Shown: positions 49,955-61,589 of the stretch, in pieces
How positions within the stretch are numbered: the first letter of the stretch is position 1
Layout of the letters: every line of letters begins with the position of its first letter
Origin: Paulownia fortunei
Lineage: Eukaryota; Streptophyta; Magnoliopsida; Lamiales; Paulowniaceae
Assembly: GCA_019321725.1 (NCBI GenBank)
Contig: CM033109.1
Span: 20,429,993 to 20,493,992 of the forward strand
Direction: 5' to 3'
Length of the DNA: 64,000 bases
Notes under the pieces: generated by a model
Databases searched by the model: none
What the model was told of the DNA's origin: nothing
The model's input: the letters and a program-made list of their open reading frames with translations, nothing else
Position numbers and translations under genes: made by a program

Positions 49955-50003
49955 TGATAAGTGCATATTTTGACATATTTTTATATCAAATCCTTTATAC
50001 TTA
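49955..50003 (+). repeat. Truncated 3' LTR (first ~48 bp only)
   Basis: TGATAAGTGCATATTTTGAC onward matches the LTR start up to …CCTTTATACTT. It then switches within a few bases to the copy of the host flank (AAATAAGTGTG at 50011). Like the LTR at 51089, and unlike that at 39996, it reads TTTTTATATC at its 29th-35th bases. Confidence 0.9.
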
Positions 50004-50010
50004 TATTTTG

Positions 50011-51088
50011 AAATAAGTGTGTATATTAGTACTTTAATTAAATTTTTGTCAGTACAAGGTTCAAAAATACATTTTTCCAATCATTTTTTTTATTTTTTTT
50101 CTCATTATAAAGTAACATAACATATAAATACTTATAAAAAAATATAGGGTAATACTTAGAGGGATTATATATATATATGTATGACCCATTTTTTCAGATT
50201 ATATATTGCATATTTTTTTGTTATGTAATTATTAAACATATATTTTACATGAGCTATGTACCTTCGTTGAACTTAAACCTATCTACAAATTGGGCTATAA
50301 TATAGTACAAGTTATATAAAAGAAATTTTATTTTATATGTTCGTGGCAGATCTTTATTTTTTATTTTCAAATTCGCCCCGCCTCGAACTTGCATAGTTTA
50401 TTTTTTTTTATATAAAATTTATATGACATAGATATTGTTGTCCAACGTTCACCACCAACCATAAGAGTTATTGCTAATACATAGATTCAATTGGATGAAA
50501 ATATCTAAAACATAAATGCTATAAAAAGTACAAATATTACGACAAAACAAAGGCATGTACACCCACAATAAGCCCAAAAAAGCTATGCAACATATATATT
50601 CATGGCGGGGCTATAGATAGGGATGGTAATGGGTGGGTCCAAACCCAGACCCCCTCTACTTGGGTAGGTTTTTGAACTTATACATGGCTTTGGGGTTGGT
50701 CATAGTTTTTTATTTTCAAACTCGCCCCATCCTGAATCCGCCTAATTTATTTTTAAAACTTTTAGAATATATTAATGGTGCTATTTTAAATATATATATA
50801 TATATATATATATTATAATTTTAAAATTAAAGAATAGGTCTAATGGGTCTAACTCGGACCTAACGAGTTTGGGGTAGTTCGAATCTTTAAAAATTTTGGC
50901 AAGATAGGTCTCGAATTTTGAAAAATCTACCCCAAACCTGCCCTATTGTCATCCCTAATTATATAAAAAAAACATAACTGTGGGATACATCCAAACTACA
51001 CTCCAGTGATGATACTACACTTTTCCCATATTTTTTGGGACATCTAGAGTGTTTCGCTGATGTGGTAAACCACCAGCCATAGTTATTC
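50011..51088. repeat. Duplicated host flank, copy 2 (partner 38908-39995)
   Basis: It is nearly identical to copy 1, including the hAT-like MITE (50618-50957), and ends in TATTC at 51084-51088. The TA microsatellite in the MITE is shorter here. Confidence 0.93.
50618..50957. mobile_element. hAT-like MITE inside the duplicated flank, copy 2
   Basis: It has the same inverted ends as the copy at 39514-39864. It was duplicated with the flank rather than independently inserted. Confidence 0.65.
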
Positions 51089-52696
51089 TGATAAGTGCAT
51101 ATTTTGACATATTTTTATATCAAATCCTTTATACTTTTCTTGCTTTATTCTTGTTAATATTATTGTTTTATTAATATTTTGTGTTAGGGAATAAATGGAA
51201 GCATGTTTCGAAACTTGTGCAGTTTTTGTAATTTGAGCATAACTTCATGATCAAAAGCTCTATGGACCTGAAGCTTGTTTCATTTGAAAGTCAAGAGATA
51301 GAGGTACAACTTTTATGTTGGAGGCTCAGCCCAATTCAGTCTTGATGATAGCAGAAAATTCATCCAAGTAATTACACAAAATGGATCACCAAAATTCGGA
51401 TCAGAGTTCAGCCCAGTATTAACTTATTTTACCAATTCGGTTATATATCTTGAGCCTAAAGTTATTTTGGTCTGAAATTAGGATATGTTATACCCAATAG
51501 GTAAATAAACAAGTTTTCTGAAGACAAGATGGTGTGAAAATGTGTCGAAATGGTAAAACCATAGGTTACAAGTTGCTGTTGATGTTATAGGGCGGCTCTT
51601 GGACATGACTCGGTAATTTGACCATATCACCTTCATCCGATCACCAAATTTGACAAACGATATATGAAAATATATCAACGCTGAAAGATCTACAATTTTT
51701 ATGCTTCACATATCTTCAAATTCGGGCTTTATCTGATCGAAAAATGTAATTCAATTCAGTGGATGAGAAATTTGTGTAACATCTTACCAACTCTTGGCAA
51801 CTAGCATACCACTTGATTAACCCCTCCATTATTTGTTTGACCTCTAGCTTACTCCAAGTACTATAAATAGGCCATGTATTAAGCTTGTAAGAGGAGGGGG
51901 GTAGAGGGTTTCTTTAGGCTAAGTTATCTAGTTTGTATGTTTTCTAGTATTGTAAGTTTTCTAGTAGTAAAAGAAATGCATTCTCTAGTTTCTCTTATAT
52001 TTTTAGTCTTTGTTACTTTTATTATGTCTTTCTAAACTTTATTTTGTTGAGGAAAAAGGGTAAATCTCTTGATGGAGGAAGAGAAATGGTTATAAGGGTA
52101 GAAATTGTTTAAGTATGTTGTATTATTATTTTTATTTTTGATCTAAACCCTACTTGTTTTGTGGTGATTCTTGATTTATGTATCTCCAATGGCACAACAA
52201 ATACTTGGGTTCATTTAGCTTATTGTACGGTTTTACCCTACCGACTGCTAATGTGAAACCTTGATTTGTTGTTGACAAAGGTGTACATAAATACTTGATC
52301 CCATAAATAAGTGTTGGCGTTAAGAGATAATTTGCAATAGTAAGACAATATCATGATTACCTTATTGCATGAGTTACTTGATAATATCTTCCCATTGAAA
52401 CCTTCATTATGTATGGATTCCAATTGTGGCAATTAATAGAGGTAAAAAGAATAAATAACCATTTCTCTATCCAAAACTCAAGAGTGGATCCCTAATCCTC
52501 AGTACTTTTATTACTTCGGTTTTTCTTTAGTTACATCATACATTAATTGTTCATATATTTTGATTCACATAAACTCCATCTTTTTATAAATATAAACTTG
52601 AATTCTTCAAACAACTTTCCTGTGGATCGACCTCGGACTCACGAGAAATTTATTACTTACTACAACCTGCACTTGGATTTGCAACCAGTTGTAGCA
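51089..52696 (+). repeat. Second complete Athila-type LTR (solo LTR)
   Basis: It is collinear with 39996-41605, with a TATA box at 51862-51869. It ends GTTGTAGCA with a 4-bp deletion near its end, directly followed by TATTC (52697-52701). No primer-binding site or internal sequence follows, so it is a solo LTR with matching 5-bp duplications on both sides (51084-51088 and 52697-52701). Confidence 0.9.
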
Positions 52697-52865
52697 TATT
52701 CTGTCTTCAAGCCATCAACAAAGTCATTGAGCCACTACCACATCTACAATTGGGATGCATTGGCACAACCGTTCTACTTGCATAACACAAAACTCAACCA
52801 ACTTAACAGTGAAAATATGCATAACATTCAACAACATTGTTAACAAATGACTATATATACATTTT

Positions 52866-53155
52866 TAAATATCACAACATAAGCAGAAGATAACAATTCT
52901 GATAGTCCAAGTGATTATGATAACTAAAATTCAAGTAAACACCAAATAATTAAAGACTAAATTAGTTCACATGACTCGTAGAATGATCATCCCACAATTC
53001 ATTGACCAAATACAATTATCACAACATAAACAAAAGATATCAATTTCGATAGTTCAATTGATTACAACAACTAAAAACCAATTAAACACCAAACAACCAA
53101 AAACTAAATTAGTTTGCATGGTGTATACAATGACCATTCCACAACTAATATGAAA
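52866..53155. repeat. Tandem duplication of about 145 bp
   Basis: 52866-53010 and about 53015-53155 share the string series TATCACAACATAA, GATAACAATT/GATATCAATT, AAACACCAAA, GACTAAATTAGTT and ATTCCACAA with ~80 percent identity by eye. No function was recognised. It lies downstream of the Harbinger transposase reading direction. Confidence 0.7.
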
Positions 53156-53289
53156 TTGAATCCCATAGAAAATTTTGCTCCCACTACCCATCATCAGACA
53201 TATCAATATGATTTTGTTGTTGTGAAGTTGTAGAAACCACTCATATCCAACCAAAATTTTGAGTTCCACAATTTCATGTAATATCCAGT

Positions 53290-54525
53290 CATGTGCATAA
53301 TTTTTCGAACAAAATTACGAATGACATAACTACCACCACAATCTGTGATTGAGTAGATAATACATAATTTAGCATAAGACCCCTTACAATAAATAATCTT
53401 TTCTTAATCCCCTAAAGTGCTCAATATGATTTCTAACGATAGAGTGCCAATGATTAATCAATTTCTTTTTCATCCTAGGTGAGTGGTTACCAACTACCCA
53501 TTTTGGTATGTGATATCACGCACCCCAATACAACGACAAGAATCTTAAAAAGTTAGTATAACTATATCCACAATATAGTAATTGTCTAAATAAGTTATTA
53601 GTCAAAATAGTGCAATATTAGAATAGGAATAATTATTTTATTATTGGAAAAACTAGGTAATTGCACTAACCTAGAGGAGGCTAGGGAAAGTTATATTGAA
53701 GCTGTGAAAGTGCATCAATAAAAATTATAGCGTCATTTGCACTATCTTCCCAACAAGCAAGCACAAATGTGAACATTAAATTGAAGTCACAAGCCGTCGT
53801 AACATTATGTGCTATGATGGTACATTACGTACCATGTTTGCTCGTTGGTGCCCACTCGGTATAATCGTACCATCAATTACACAATGAATTCCTGACAAAA
53901 TTTCTTTACATGTTATTTATCTTTTTTAAAAATTAGAACACATTAATAAATGTATAATGTAATTAATGATGGTCGAGAAATTATTTACCTTGAAATATGA
54001 AAAGAGTTGTAGATTATGGGGAATATGTTTTGTTGCCATAGAGAAGTTGGGGAACGTATGTATTCAGGGGGTCAAATCACACTATGTATCATATATAGTT
54101 TGTACTTAGCGGTTTATGGTTTCAGTTGAATGCTAAAACTGTTCCATACTTATATGTTGTCAATGGTTAAAAATATATAATAGACTCATTAACAGATACA
54201 TTAGATCGTAGATGCTCATTGAAATGCCCCATGTCTCTAATTTTGTAATAGAGTAAATAAAGTATCGATTTGTCCATCTGTAGTTGGTCATAAAACTTAA
54301 CATTGTGCCCTAGCAACAATTCATTCAACCAATCTGGATGTCGTAGCCTAGAGGTCCAACATAGTATCCTCAACAGATTTATAAAAGAACGGGATGATGC
54401 CTCATATAAATACATAAAACTTTTAAATCCATGATTTAGTATTGCACTTGACCTTTGAAGATTGGAGCCATCATTATTAACAACATGATTAATTACATCT
54501 TCAATAACGTCGCCAATAGATCGGT
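53290..54525 (-). pseudogene. PIF/Harbinger (HARBI1-like, DDE_4) transposase pseudogene
   Basis: Read on the minus strand, the expected domain order is present. An N-terminal helical part runs at 54167-54415 (82 codons open, SFINLLRILCWTSRLRHPDW). The DDE core follows with an IDGT motif near 53870, ACWEDSANDA near 53740, YYIVDSGYTNF near 53565, the Arg-rich stretch leading to the third acidic residue (IEHFRGLRK near 53430), and a C-terminal RNFVRK helix near 53320. Several frameshifts and stops separate these pieces, so no protein can be made. Terminal inverted repeats and a TTA/TAA target duplication were not found. Confidence 0.82.
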
Positions 54526-56180
54526 ATTTCCATAATTAACATTCCCTTTATTATACAATATGTTACTTAATTTACTTAACATATGAACAGTTAACAAATT
54601 TGAAACTACATATTTGTATGTACTTAAGACATGTACTCAATAATGAAGTGTTATTATTAGGTGCATATACTACGCATGATTTAATACGTAAACTTTATTT
54701 TTACTATGTCTTATATGTGCCTATGGTCACTTAAATCAACAAACAAGTGAAACCTAACAACTTCCAACAAAAAATAATCGGGACAAATAAGGCATGAGGC
54801 AAGTTAACCCAAAAATAATAAATCAGGAACCTAAAAATTCATGTAAAGAATAAATGAGAGGCAAAACCTACGTTGGTAATGAAGTGAAGCTGGAAAAAAA
54901 TCACAACCATTTTGTCGGCCCAATTTTCGTACAACTGACTAAATATAAGAAAAATATGCAAAATGGGTCTTGTTTTTTTATCTTTCATCTTTTAGGTTTA
55001 GGGGATGTCACGGGCAAATTGTTGGAGCTGCACAAGCAGGCAAAATCAATTGTTTTGTTTATCGGAATGGGAGAGGGTGCAATGAAATTGGGAGTGGGGG
55101 TTTGGGGCATGTGAGAGAGAGAAAAAGATGAACGAGTGATAGAAACCACCCTTTACCTTTACATTAATTAGATTAAAGTACAGTCTTGAACGTGCTTCTA
55201 CTATAGATATAGACGAAACCAGTGTATTTTCAAAGACATTTCTTTGAATTAAAGATATCTATTTATTGGGAAGAGAAAAGTGAAAATATGGGGTGGGATT
55301 TTTTTAGATTTTAGATAAATAAGTCCACAACAAAACATAGCCCCAAGAAAACATGGGCTCAGAGATAAATTTATACTCAAAATATCCCATAGGCAATCAC
55401 AACCTGACATGTTTCTTATTGGGTTCGCGCGATCCCGAGAATCGTATACGCAGTAAAATTTAAATTTTTTAAAAAATATAAATATACATTACATCACATG
55501 TAATTAAAATGATCCCAAAACCCTTTTACGATTACTCAATTGTGTGTTTTCTTATAGTTAAAGTAAGAAAATTTCAGAAACTCTTACCTTGATTTGCACT
55601 CCAGCTAATGTAGGGATTGAAACGATTCAAATTGTTATCCCTGCATGAAAGTATCTCCATGTTCTTCAATTCAAAACCTCTTTGATTGAAATCTGATTCG
55701 CTTTTAGGATCCCAAATGTTATTCCTCTAACAGTATCTACACTTTGGATGCCCACTCGCAATCGAATCTTATGCTAATAGTTTTTGATTCAATAATTATA
55801 TCCCAAAACGATTTTGTTTGGAACAAGAACACACTAACAATTAGTGTTTTAGGTGTTTAATTTAATTCTTAATTCAACAATTGAATCAAGAATTAAACTA
55901 GATAAAATGTTGACGAACTTTTGGAGATTGAAAGGGAAATGAGGGATGAATTTTTCAAGATGAAGAAAATTATTTTTCTTCAAGAGAAATGGGCTGTTTT
56001 TCATTTTTTTTTTAACAAAAATATGTAATAATATCCCCATAAAAAAGTCCAAGAAGATTGTCAATAAAGGCTACCACAAGTCCTTTCCATGTAGGACTAT
56101 TTTTCCTTTCTTATCTCCAACTCTTTTAATAAGTTTCCTTATCCCATAAGCACTTTCCCTTTTCCTTATTATCTCTTAGA

Positions 56181-56295
56181 AATTGAATTCTCAATTCAAC
56201 TTTCTCTTGAAATTGGATTCCCAATTCAACTTACTCTTGAAATTGGATTCCCAATTCAACTTCCTCTTGGAATTGGATTCCCAATTCAATTTTCT
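56181..56295. repeat. Four copies of a 30-bp tandem repeat
   Basis: Units start at 56181, 56211, 56241 and 56271 (last one partial). The core is AATTGGATTCCCAATTCAAC, which itself contains the inverted pair GAATTG/CAATTC. The first unit is the most diverged. Confidence 0.88.
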
Positions 56296-56335
56296 AATGG
56301 GATTCCTACAAGCCCACACCTAATGGGCTTAGGTC

Positions 56336-56720
56336 TAAGTAATCAATTAGGCCCTACTTTAATTGATCCAATCAATTAAATTAATTTATTTAATTAATTA
56401 GGCTCATCTTAATTAATTGATCCAATCAATTAATTAAATGTTCCAATTGGGCTCCCTAATCCAATTAGGTCCAATCAATTAATTTAATTAATTAATTAAA
56501 TTAATTTCACAGTTGAATTAATTTAAGTCCCATTAATTAATCACATTAATTAATTTAATCCAACACTCAGATTAATTTCTAGGGTAGAAATGAACTTGTC
56601 CAAATTTTGTGTGTGACCCCTTAAGTTCACTTTAAACTAGTCGTGGGCTCACAACTCTTGTGACTTAGTTAAATAATTAATTATTCTGATTAATTAATTT
56701 AATTAATTAATTATCTTAAA
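56336..56720. repeat. Cluster of TTAATTAA-type palindromes
   Basis: Dense AATTAATTAATT-type strings alternate with GATCCAATCAATTAA and AATTAGG phrases. It is AT-rich and self-complementary at many scales and would fold into hairpins. Confidence 0.75.
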
Positions 56721-57636
56721 ATTAACTCATTAATTCTAAGAACCCACAAGATATGGGAAGCACCTACCAATGCATTATGACTGCTAGTCTAAGGTGAATG
56801 TGCTAACATATTCCAATTATGAATACTATGCAAGTACGGTTCTTCCATCATCTAATATCCCGATTGAGCCTAGAGCAGGGATGTTAAGTCGAAACCTCAT
56901 TATCTCAATAACTATGTTTCCATTTTCAGTAGTTTGACTCGATGATGAATTATTAGAAAACCCACGTCTAATTTCCATCCAACTTTGATCAATGATTTTA
57001 GAGTCAAGTACAGTAGAACATATATGAGATTTACCTATTCATTTAGATAGGTGACGGATTCTTTGTTGGCCACTCATTAATCTCTATACATGAAGATATT
57101 ACACCCAATATAAACCTCTTGTGATTGTCATGCAATTGGGAAATACATCAAAGTACAACATGTCATGCACAAGTTTACTATGGTGCCTCAAGTCCAAGGA
57201 CTAATTCTTGCACTATCGTAACAAAAAAATTCTTATTCGATAATAGAATATTTTCAATTGGAAATTTTTAAGTGGGGTTGTTCAGTGTATTTGTTCCCAG
57301 CAAGCACCCGCATACATGCACTAGCGTTTCCATACCAATACCTATGGAACGAGATATCCTCCATAAGTCTCAACGGGATTAATGATGTCCCATCTCATTG
57401 ATCCTTAACTTATAACGTTTTAAGATCACAACTTTAGAGGTATATTCCACGATCACCATTATATGCACAACTATGTCCCATAACTTTGTGTGATTAAGAT
57501 TTTATCTAATTCTTATGATAAATTTAAGATAAAGATTATCATATAAATAATATTGATATAAATAAAAATAATTCTCAAGAAAACAAAAACAACCAGATTA
57601 ATTGGCTCGCCGAACACTAATATAACATTTGTATCC

Positions 57637-58480
57637 TCAGGCAAGTTTGGTTTTTGGTTTGGGATTTGAGATAAATATTTCTATTTTGGTATTTTGGTTG
57701 TTTGTTTGGAGCTTCCGGCCAAGGGGGTTACCTTTTGCTATTGATCTTCTGTTCTTTTTAGCATCCTTGCAAAAAAAATTGGTTAGAAAATTAAGAATAT
57801 GGTTTTGAGATCTCTTTGTATATTCAATCCCAAAATCAAAATAGATACAAGAGTTTGCCATCTTGCAAATATTTATTTTGAAACTAGATTTTCACATCTT
57901 TGTTAAAACATCTTTCACAGCTGTATAATCTATTTTTGAAAAGATTTTTTTGGTTTAATAAAACATCTTGAAATTTTAAAATGCATTATATTAGGGATAT
58001 TTTTTTTTTAATAGTTGGATAATTTTGTTGAGCTGTGATTTTTCTTAGTCAATAACAATTTCTAACAATTGTTTCTTTGCCTTCAATAACTTGGCTGAAT
58101 TTCTTTAACTTGCATTTTTAGTTTTTTTTTTATAATATTAGTATGTATTTGAGCCCATGGAGTAGCTTTTAATCTGTCAAATAAAGATTTTCTTATTTGA
58201 CGAATATTTGAATAAAAATCTGAAACATAAATTAAAGATTCTAAAATTCTTTGTAACTGATTTTTATCAAGAATTTGACCGGAAATTTTTTATTTAAAAC
58301 TTAGAAATCGTTTTATAGGAACAATTGTTCCGTGATGAACTTGATGTCCTAAAATCCAAATATTTGTTTGTAGAAGTTTAGTTTTAGATGCTGAAATAGA
58401 TATCCATTTTCTTAATAAGATTAAGAAAATTTTGTAAATACTTCTAATGTTTTTCTAAGGATTCACTAAAAACTAACTCA
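57637..58480 (-). pseudogene. Endogenous pararetrovirus (Caulimoviridae) RT-RNase H fragment
   Basis: Read on the minus strand from about 58480 downward, the piece behind the RT catalytic box is recognisable: ILGHQVHHGTIVPI (near 58340), then QLQRILESLIYVSDF (near 58235) and RKSLFDRLKATPWAQ (near 58165). The C-terminal end of RNase H follows at 57637-57861 (YFDFGIEYTKRSQNHILNFL). This order and wording is typical of plant pararetrovirus polymerases rather than of gypsy elements. The RT catalytic box, the front of RNase H, coat and movement protein regions are absent. Stops and a large gap between the two blocks make it an inactive fossil insertion. The genus cannot be fixed from this fragment. 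Confidence 0.72.
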
Positions 58481-59157
58481 CACCGTCGACATAACCTTAT
58501 TGTTTGGAACCAAAATTCCTATAATGATGTTATAAATTTGAATTTACTTACCAATTTTTCATGCAAGTCATTTTTGTAATGGAATCGTTTTAATTTAACT
58601 AGCATATTGTAAATAGTTAATTTAAGATATCACTCCTACAATGAAAGTAGCTATCAATAGCTATAGTTCAAAACAAACTTTTTCTTTGAACAATATAACT
58701 ATGCCCAAACAAAACTAATACACTGATTGCCCCCAACTCCCTTCTTTTGTGTATCAAAAAATTGCCCTTAAACCAAGTATGTTCTAGATTCGAAAAGTCA
58801 TAAAACCCTCACCTTCCGAACCTGATGATACTAATTTAGGACCACAGATCCTTATTTGCTTGTCTTATTTGTCATGGAATTGTAATGATTAAGTCCGACA
58901 AGACTTACTCATATAAGTGGCCAACATCAATTCATTTCTGTTTCAATCATTCTAATCTTGATTGCCTTGCTTTATAATTTCTCAATTTTAATATAATTTC
59001 TTCCAAACCGTAGCAAAAAGGAAATGAACACATCCTGCAACAGTTCCAATTTTCTGGGTTTCAAAATTGGGAATACAAAGAATTATTACATACAAGTGGT
59101 GAGGTCTTGAGCTTCATATATTTTGGCTTTTTTTTTTGTATTATATATAATAATGAA

Positions 59158-59425
59158 TAGGAATAGTAAAAAAAGTTTTTAAAGTTATAGATAGATTCGA
59201 GATAAAGTTTTGATTTTTTTATTTTCCAACTCGTTCTGCCCTAAACTTGTTTTGTTTAATTTTTTTATTTATTTTTTATTTTAATTTAAATGTATTTATG
59301 TAATATTTTTTAAATAAATATATTTTATAGAAAATTTTATTAGTGTTATTTTAAAATATTTTTTTTTTTTAAAAATCTTAAAAACTTTGTGGGATGAGTT
59401 TTTGATTTTGACATTCTTATCCCTA
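59158..59425. mobile_element. hAT-like MITE, degenerate
   Basis: It begins TAGGAATAGTAAAAAAAG and ends GACATTCTTATCCCTA. The interior phrases (CCAACTCGTTCTGCCCTAAA; TTGTGGGATGAGTTTTTGA) parallel those of the MITE at 39514. It has no coding capacity. Confidence 0.5.
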
Positions 59426-61040
59426 ATAACGAGTGTTTATCGCTATAGATGCAATTTGAAATTTAAATCTTCATAAAAGTTTAAGTGACACGTTTTGATA
59501 GTAACACAACCATTCTTAGACCTCCACCACAAAGAAATAATTCAAACATACACACAAATCTTTAAACTTCTTGTATCATCGAAATTTATTTACTAACTAA
59601 AAAAATCGTATTAGAGTGACATGGCGTCGAGTGATTAGTGATTATATATAACTGGCATTGAAGTTCCAAATCTTAATAGTGCATTTGCCACATAATACTT
59701 AATTTGACGTTTATGATTAAAAATAACCCTCTTTCTTGTTTTAGGGTTTAGGAATCTTCTCGGACCTACCACTAAACCCTCCATTATTACTATAATTAGT
59801 GATGAACGATAGCTAATCAATTAAATTAACAATACACAAAAAATAAAATAAAAAAATAAAAAATTAGATGTTACCTTTGTCAACTTGGTTGGGGTCGTCC
59901 CCTCTTTTCCAGATAAAGATAAGACAATTTATAAGGACCACTAACGTTAGTGCACATTTGCGATATGAAAAACGAAATGAGTCTCTCCTTTTTCATGTCC
60001 AAAAAATTCTTGCCACTGAGTTGTAAAAAAAGGTAAAGGATTAGGATACTGGCAAGCAATTTAATATCTTATCATGGTGTATCACATACATTACTTATCG
60101 CACTTGCTTAAATTTTTTCAAATGTCACTGCTGATGTTCATTACGTATTAGTGGTGCACCATCTTTATGCCATGTGGAATACAATTTGACCACTATCCAC
60201 ACAAGTTTCATAGTTATGACAGGACACACCAAAAAAAAAAAAAATTATATATGTATATTTGCATAGTTAGTAGACAAAACTTGGAAAATATGTAATAGTT
60301 TATAAATTATAAATATAGTGAATTATGAAAAATATTCTTGAAGTTTGAATTATTTATAGAAAAATTCATTTAAATTTATAATTTATAAATATATCATTGA
60401 TATTTGTTTCTATTTTACAAATTGCATCTATTGATTAGATATTTATAAAATAAAAACAAACCTCAAATGTGTATTTATATTTTGAAAGATAATTAATTTT
60501 TTTTTGTAATTAGAATAAACTTCAAAGGTAATTTTTTATAATTTACCTTTATAAAAATCTCTTTGAGTTATTATAAATGCTCTTTTGAAATTTGTCTTTA
60601 TTTTATAAATTATAACTGAAAATATCGATATCAACAAAAATAAAATAAAAATTATATTTTAACGATCATATACAATAGGTGTTTTTATAAATAGATTAAA
60701 CCTATTTTAATTATTAACCCCATGGAATACAAATTTACTACGGTAGGACAAAAAACTATTGAAGTCATCATTGATTGTAATATGCAAAGTGCAATATCAA
60801 AAAAAGAGGAAAAGAATACCAAATCAAATATGTGAAAAGTAAAAACACAATATCGATCAATGTAGTGGGCTCTGCACGAAATGATTTTACATATGACTAA
60901 CTGTTCGGTCTTGAATAATTATTTTAAAGAATGTGTAATAAAATAATTTTGAATATTGTCAGTATATAATTCTTGTCAGAAAATTATATTTCCATTCAAA
61001 TTTAATCACCTAAAGTTTTCAACACTTTTGCAAAAAAAAA
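59426..61040. other. AT-rich spacer, possible second MITE
   Basis: No coding region is supported. 60296-60560 has imperfect inverted symmetry (ATTTATAATTTATAAATAT; TTCTATTTTACAAATTGCA … ATTTATAAAATAAAAACAA) and resembles the hairpin MITE at 61041 in word content, so it may be a diverged relative. Confidence 0.4.
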
Positions 61041-61288
61041 GGATAAATTACAAAAACTACCCTTAAAATTTAGTCTAATTATAAAAAAACACAGTTATTT
61101 TTTGAAATTACAAATAATTTTGAGGTATTATAAATACTAGATTTATTTTTATTTTACAAATACCTCCGTCGGTAGGTGCAAATTGTAAAATAAAAATAAA
61201 TTTTAAGAGAATATTTATAATTTACAAACTTGAATGAGTTTTTTATATAAATAATCTAAACATCAAGGATAATTTTTATAATTTATCC
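61041..61288. mobile_element. Hairpin MITE, 248 bp
   Basis: The ends are inverted: GGATAAATTACAAAAACTAC at the left and AATTTTTATAATTTATCC at the right. The centre has a near-perfect stem, ATTTATTTTTATTTTACAAA paired with TTGTAAAATAAAAATAAAT (about 61140-61200). It is non-coding; the superfamily is not determined. Confidence 0.7.
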
Positions 61289-61344
61289 AAAAAAATTATT
61301 TCAATTTCTTGGAGCACACTTGGGATGGGTTTTAAAATACTGTT

Positions 61345-61585
61345 CTCTCTGTCCCAATTATATTGCTCCCATTTACTTTTTTGAATATTTTAAAATAAAA
61401 TTTTAATTTCTAAAACAAAAATCATTTTAAAAGAGTACGTTTTCACTTAAAAATAATAATATGAAATCATTAATTTTCAACCACTATTTTTAAGAATAAC
61501 AATGTAAAATTTTCACTTTTCAATTCTCATCTAAAACTTTATAATTGATCAAATGGGATAAATAATTTTGAGACAAATATAATAT
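61345..61585. mobile_element. Stowaway-like MITE
   Basis: The left part reads CTCTCTGTCCCAATTATATT and the right part reads GGGATAAATAATTTTGAGAC, an imperfect inverted match to the CTCCCTCCGTCCCA-type ends of plant Stowaway (Tc1/mariner) MITEs. It has an AT-rich interior and no coding capacity. Confidence 0.5.
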
Positions 61586-61589
61586 AAGA

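Larger units (their letters stand above)
54526..57636. other. Spacer with simple repeats, no gene supported
   Basis: A plus-strand open stretch of 86 codons (54854-55114) has no recognisable domain and may be chance. 55430-57600 has the look of a non-coding retroelement fragment (GGTTCGCGCGATCCCGAGAA at 55422; GAACGAGATATCC near 57350), but I found no paired LTRs. The two repeat features below lie inside it. Confidence 0.4.
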
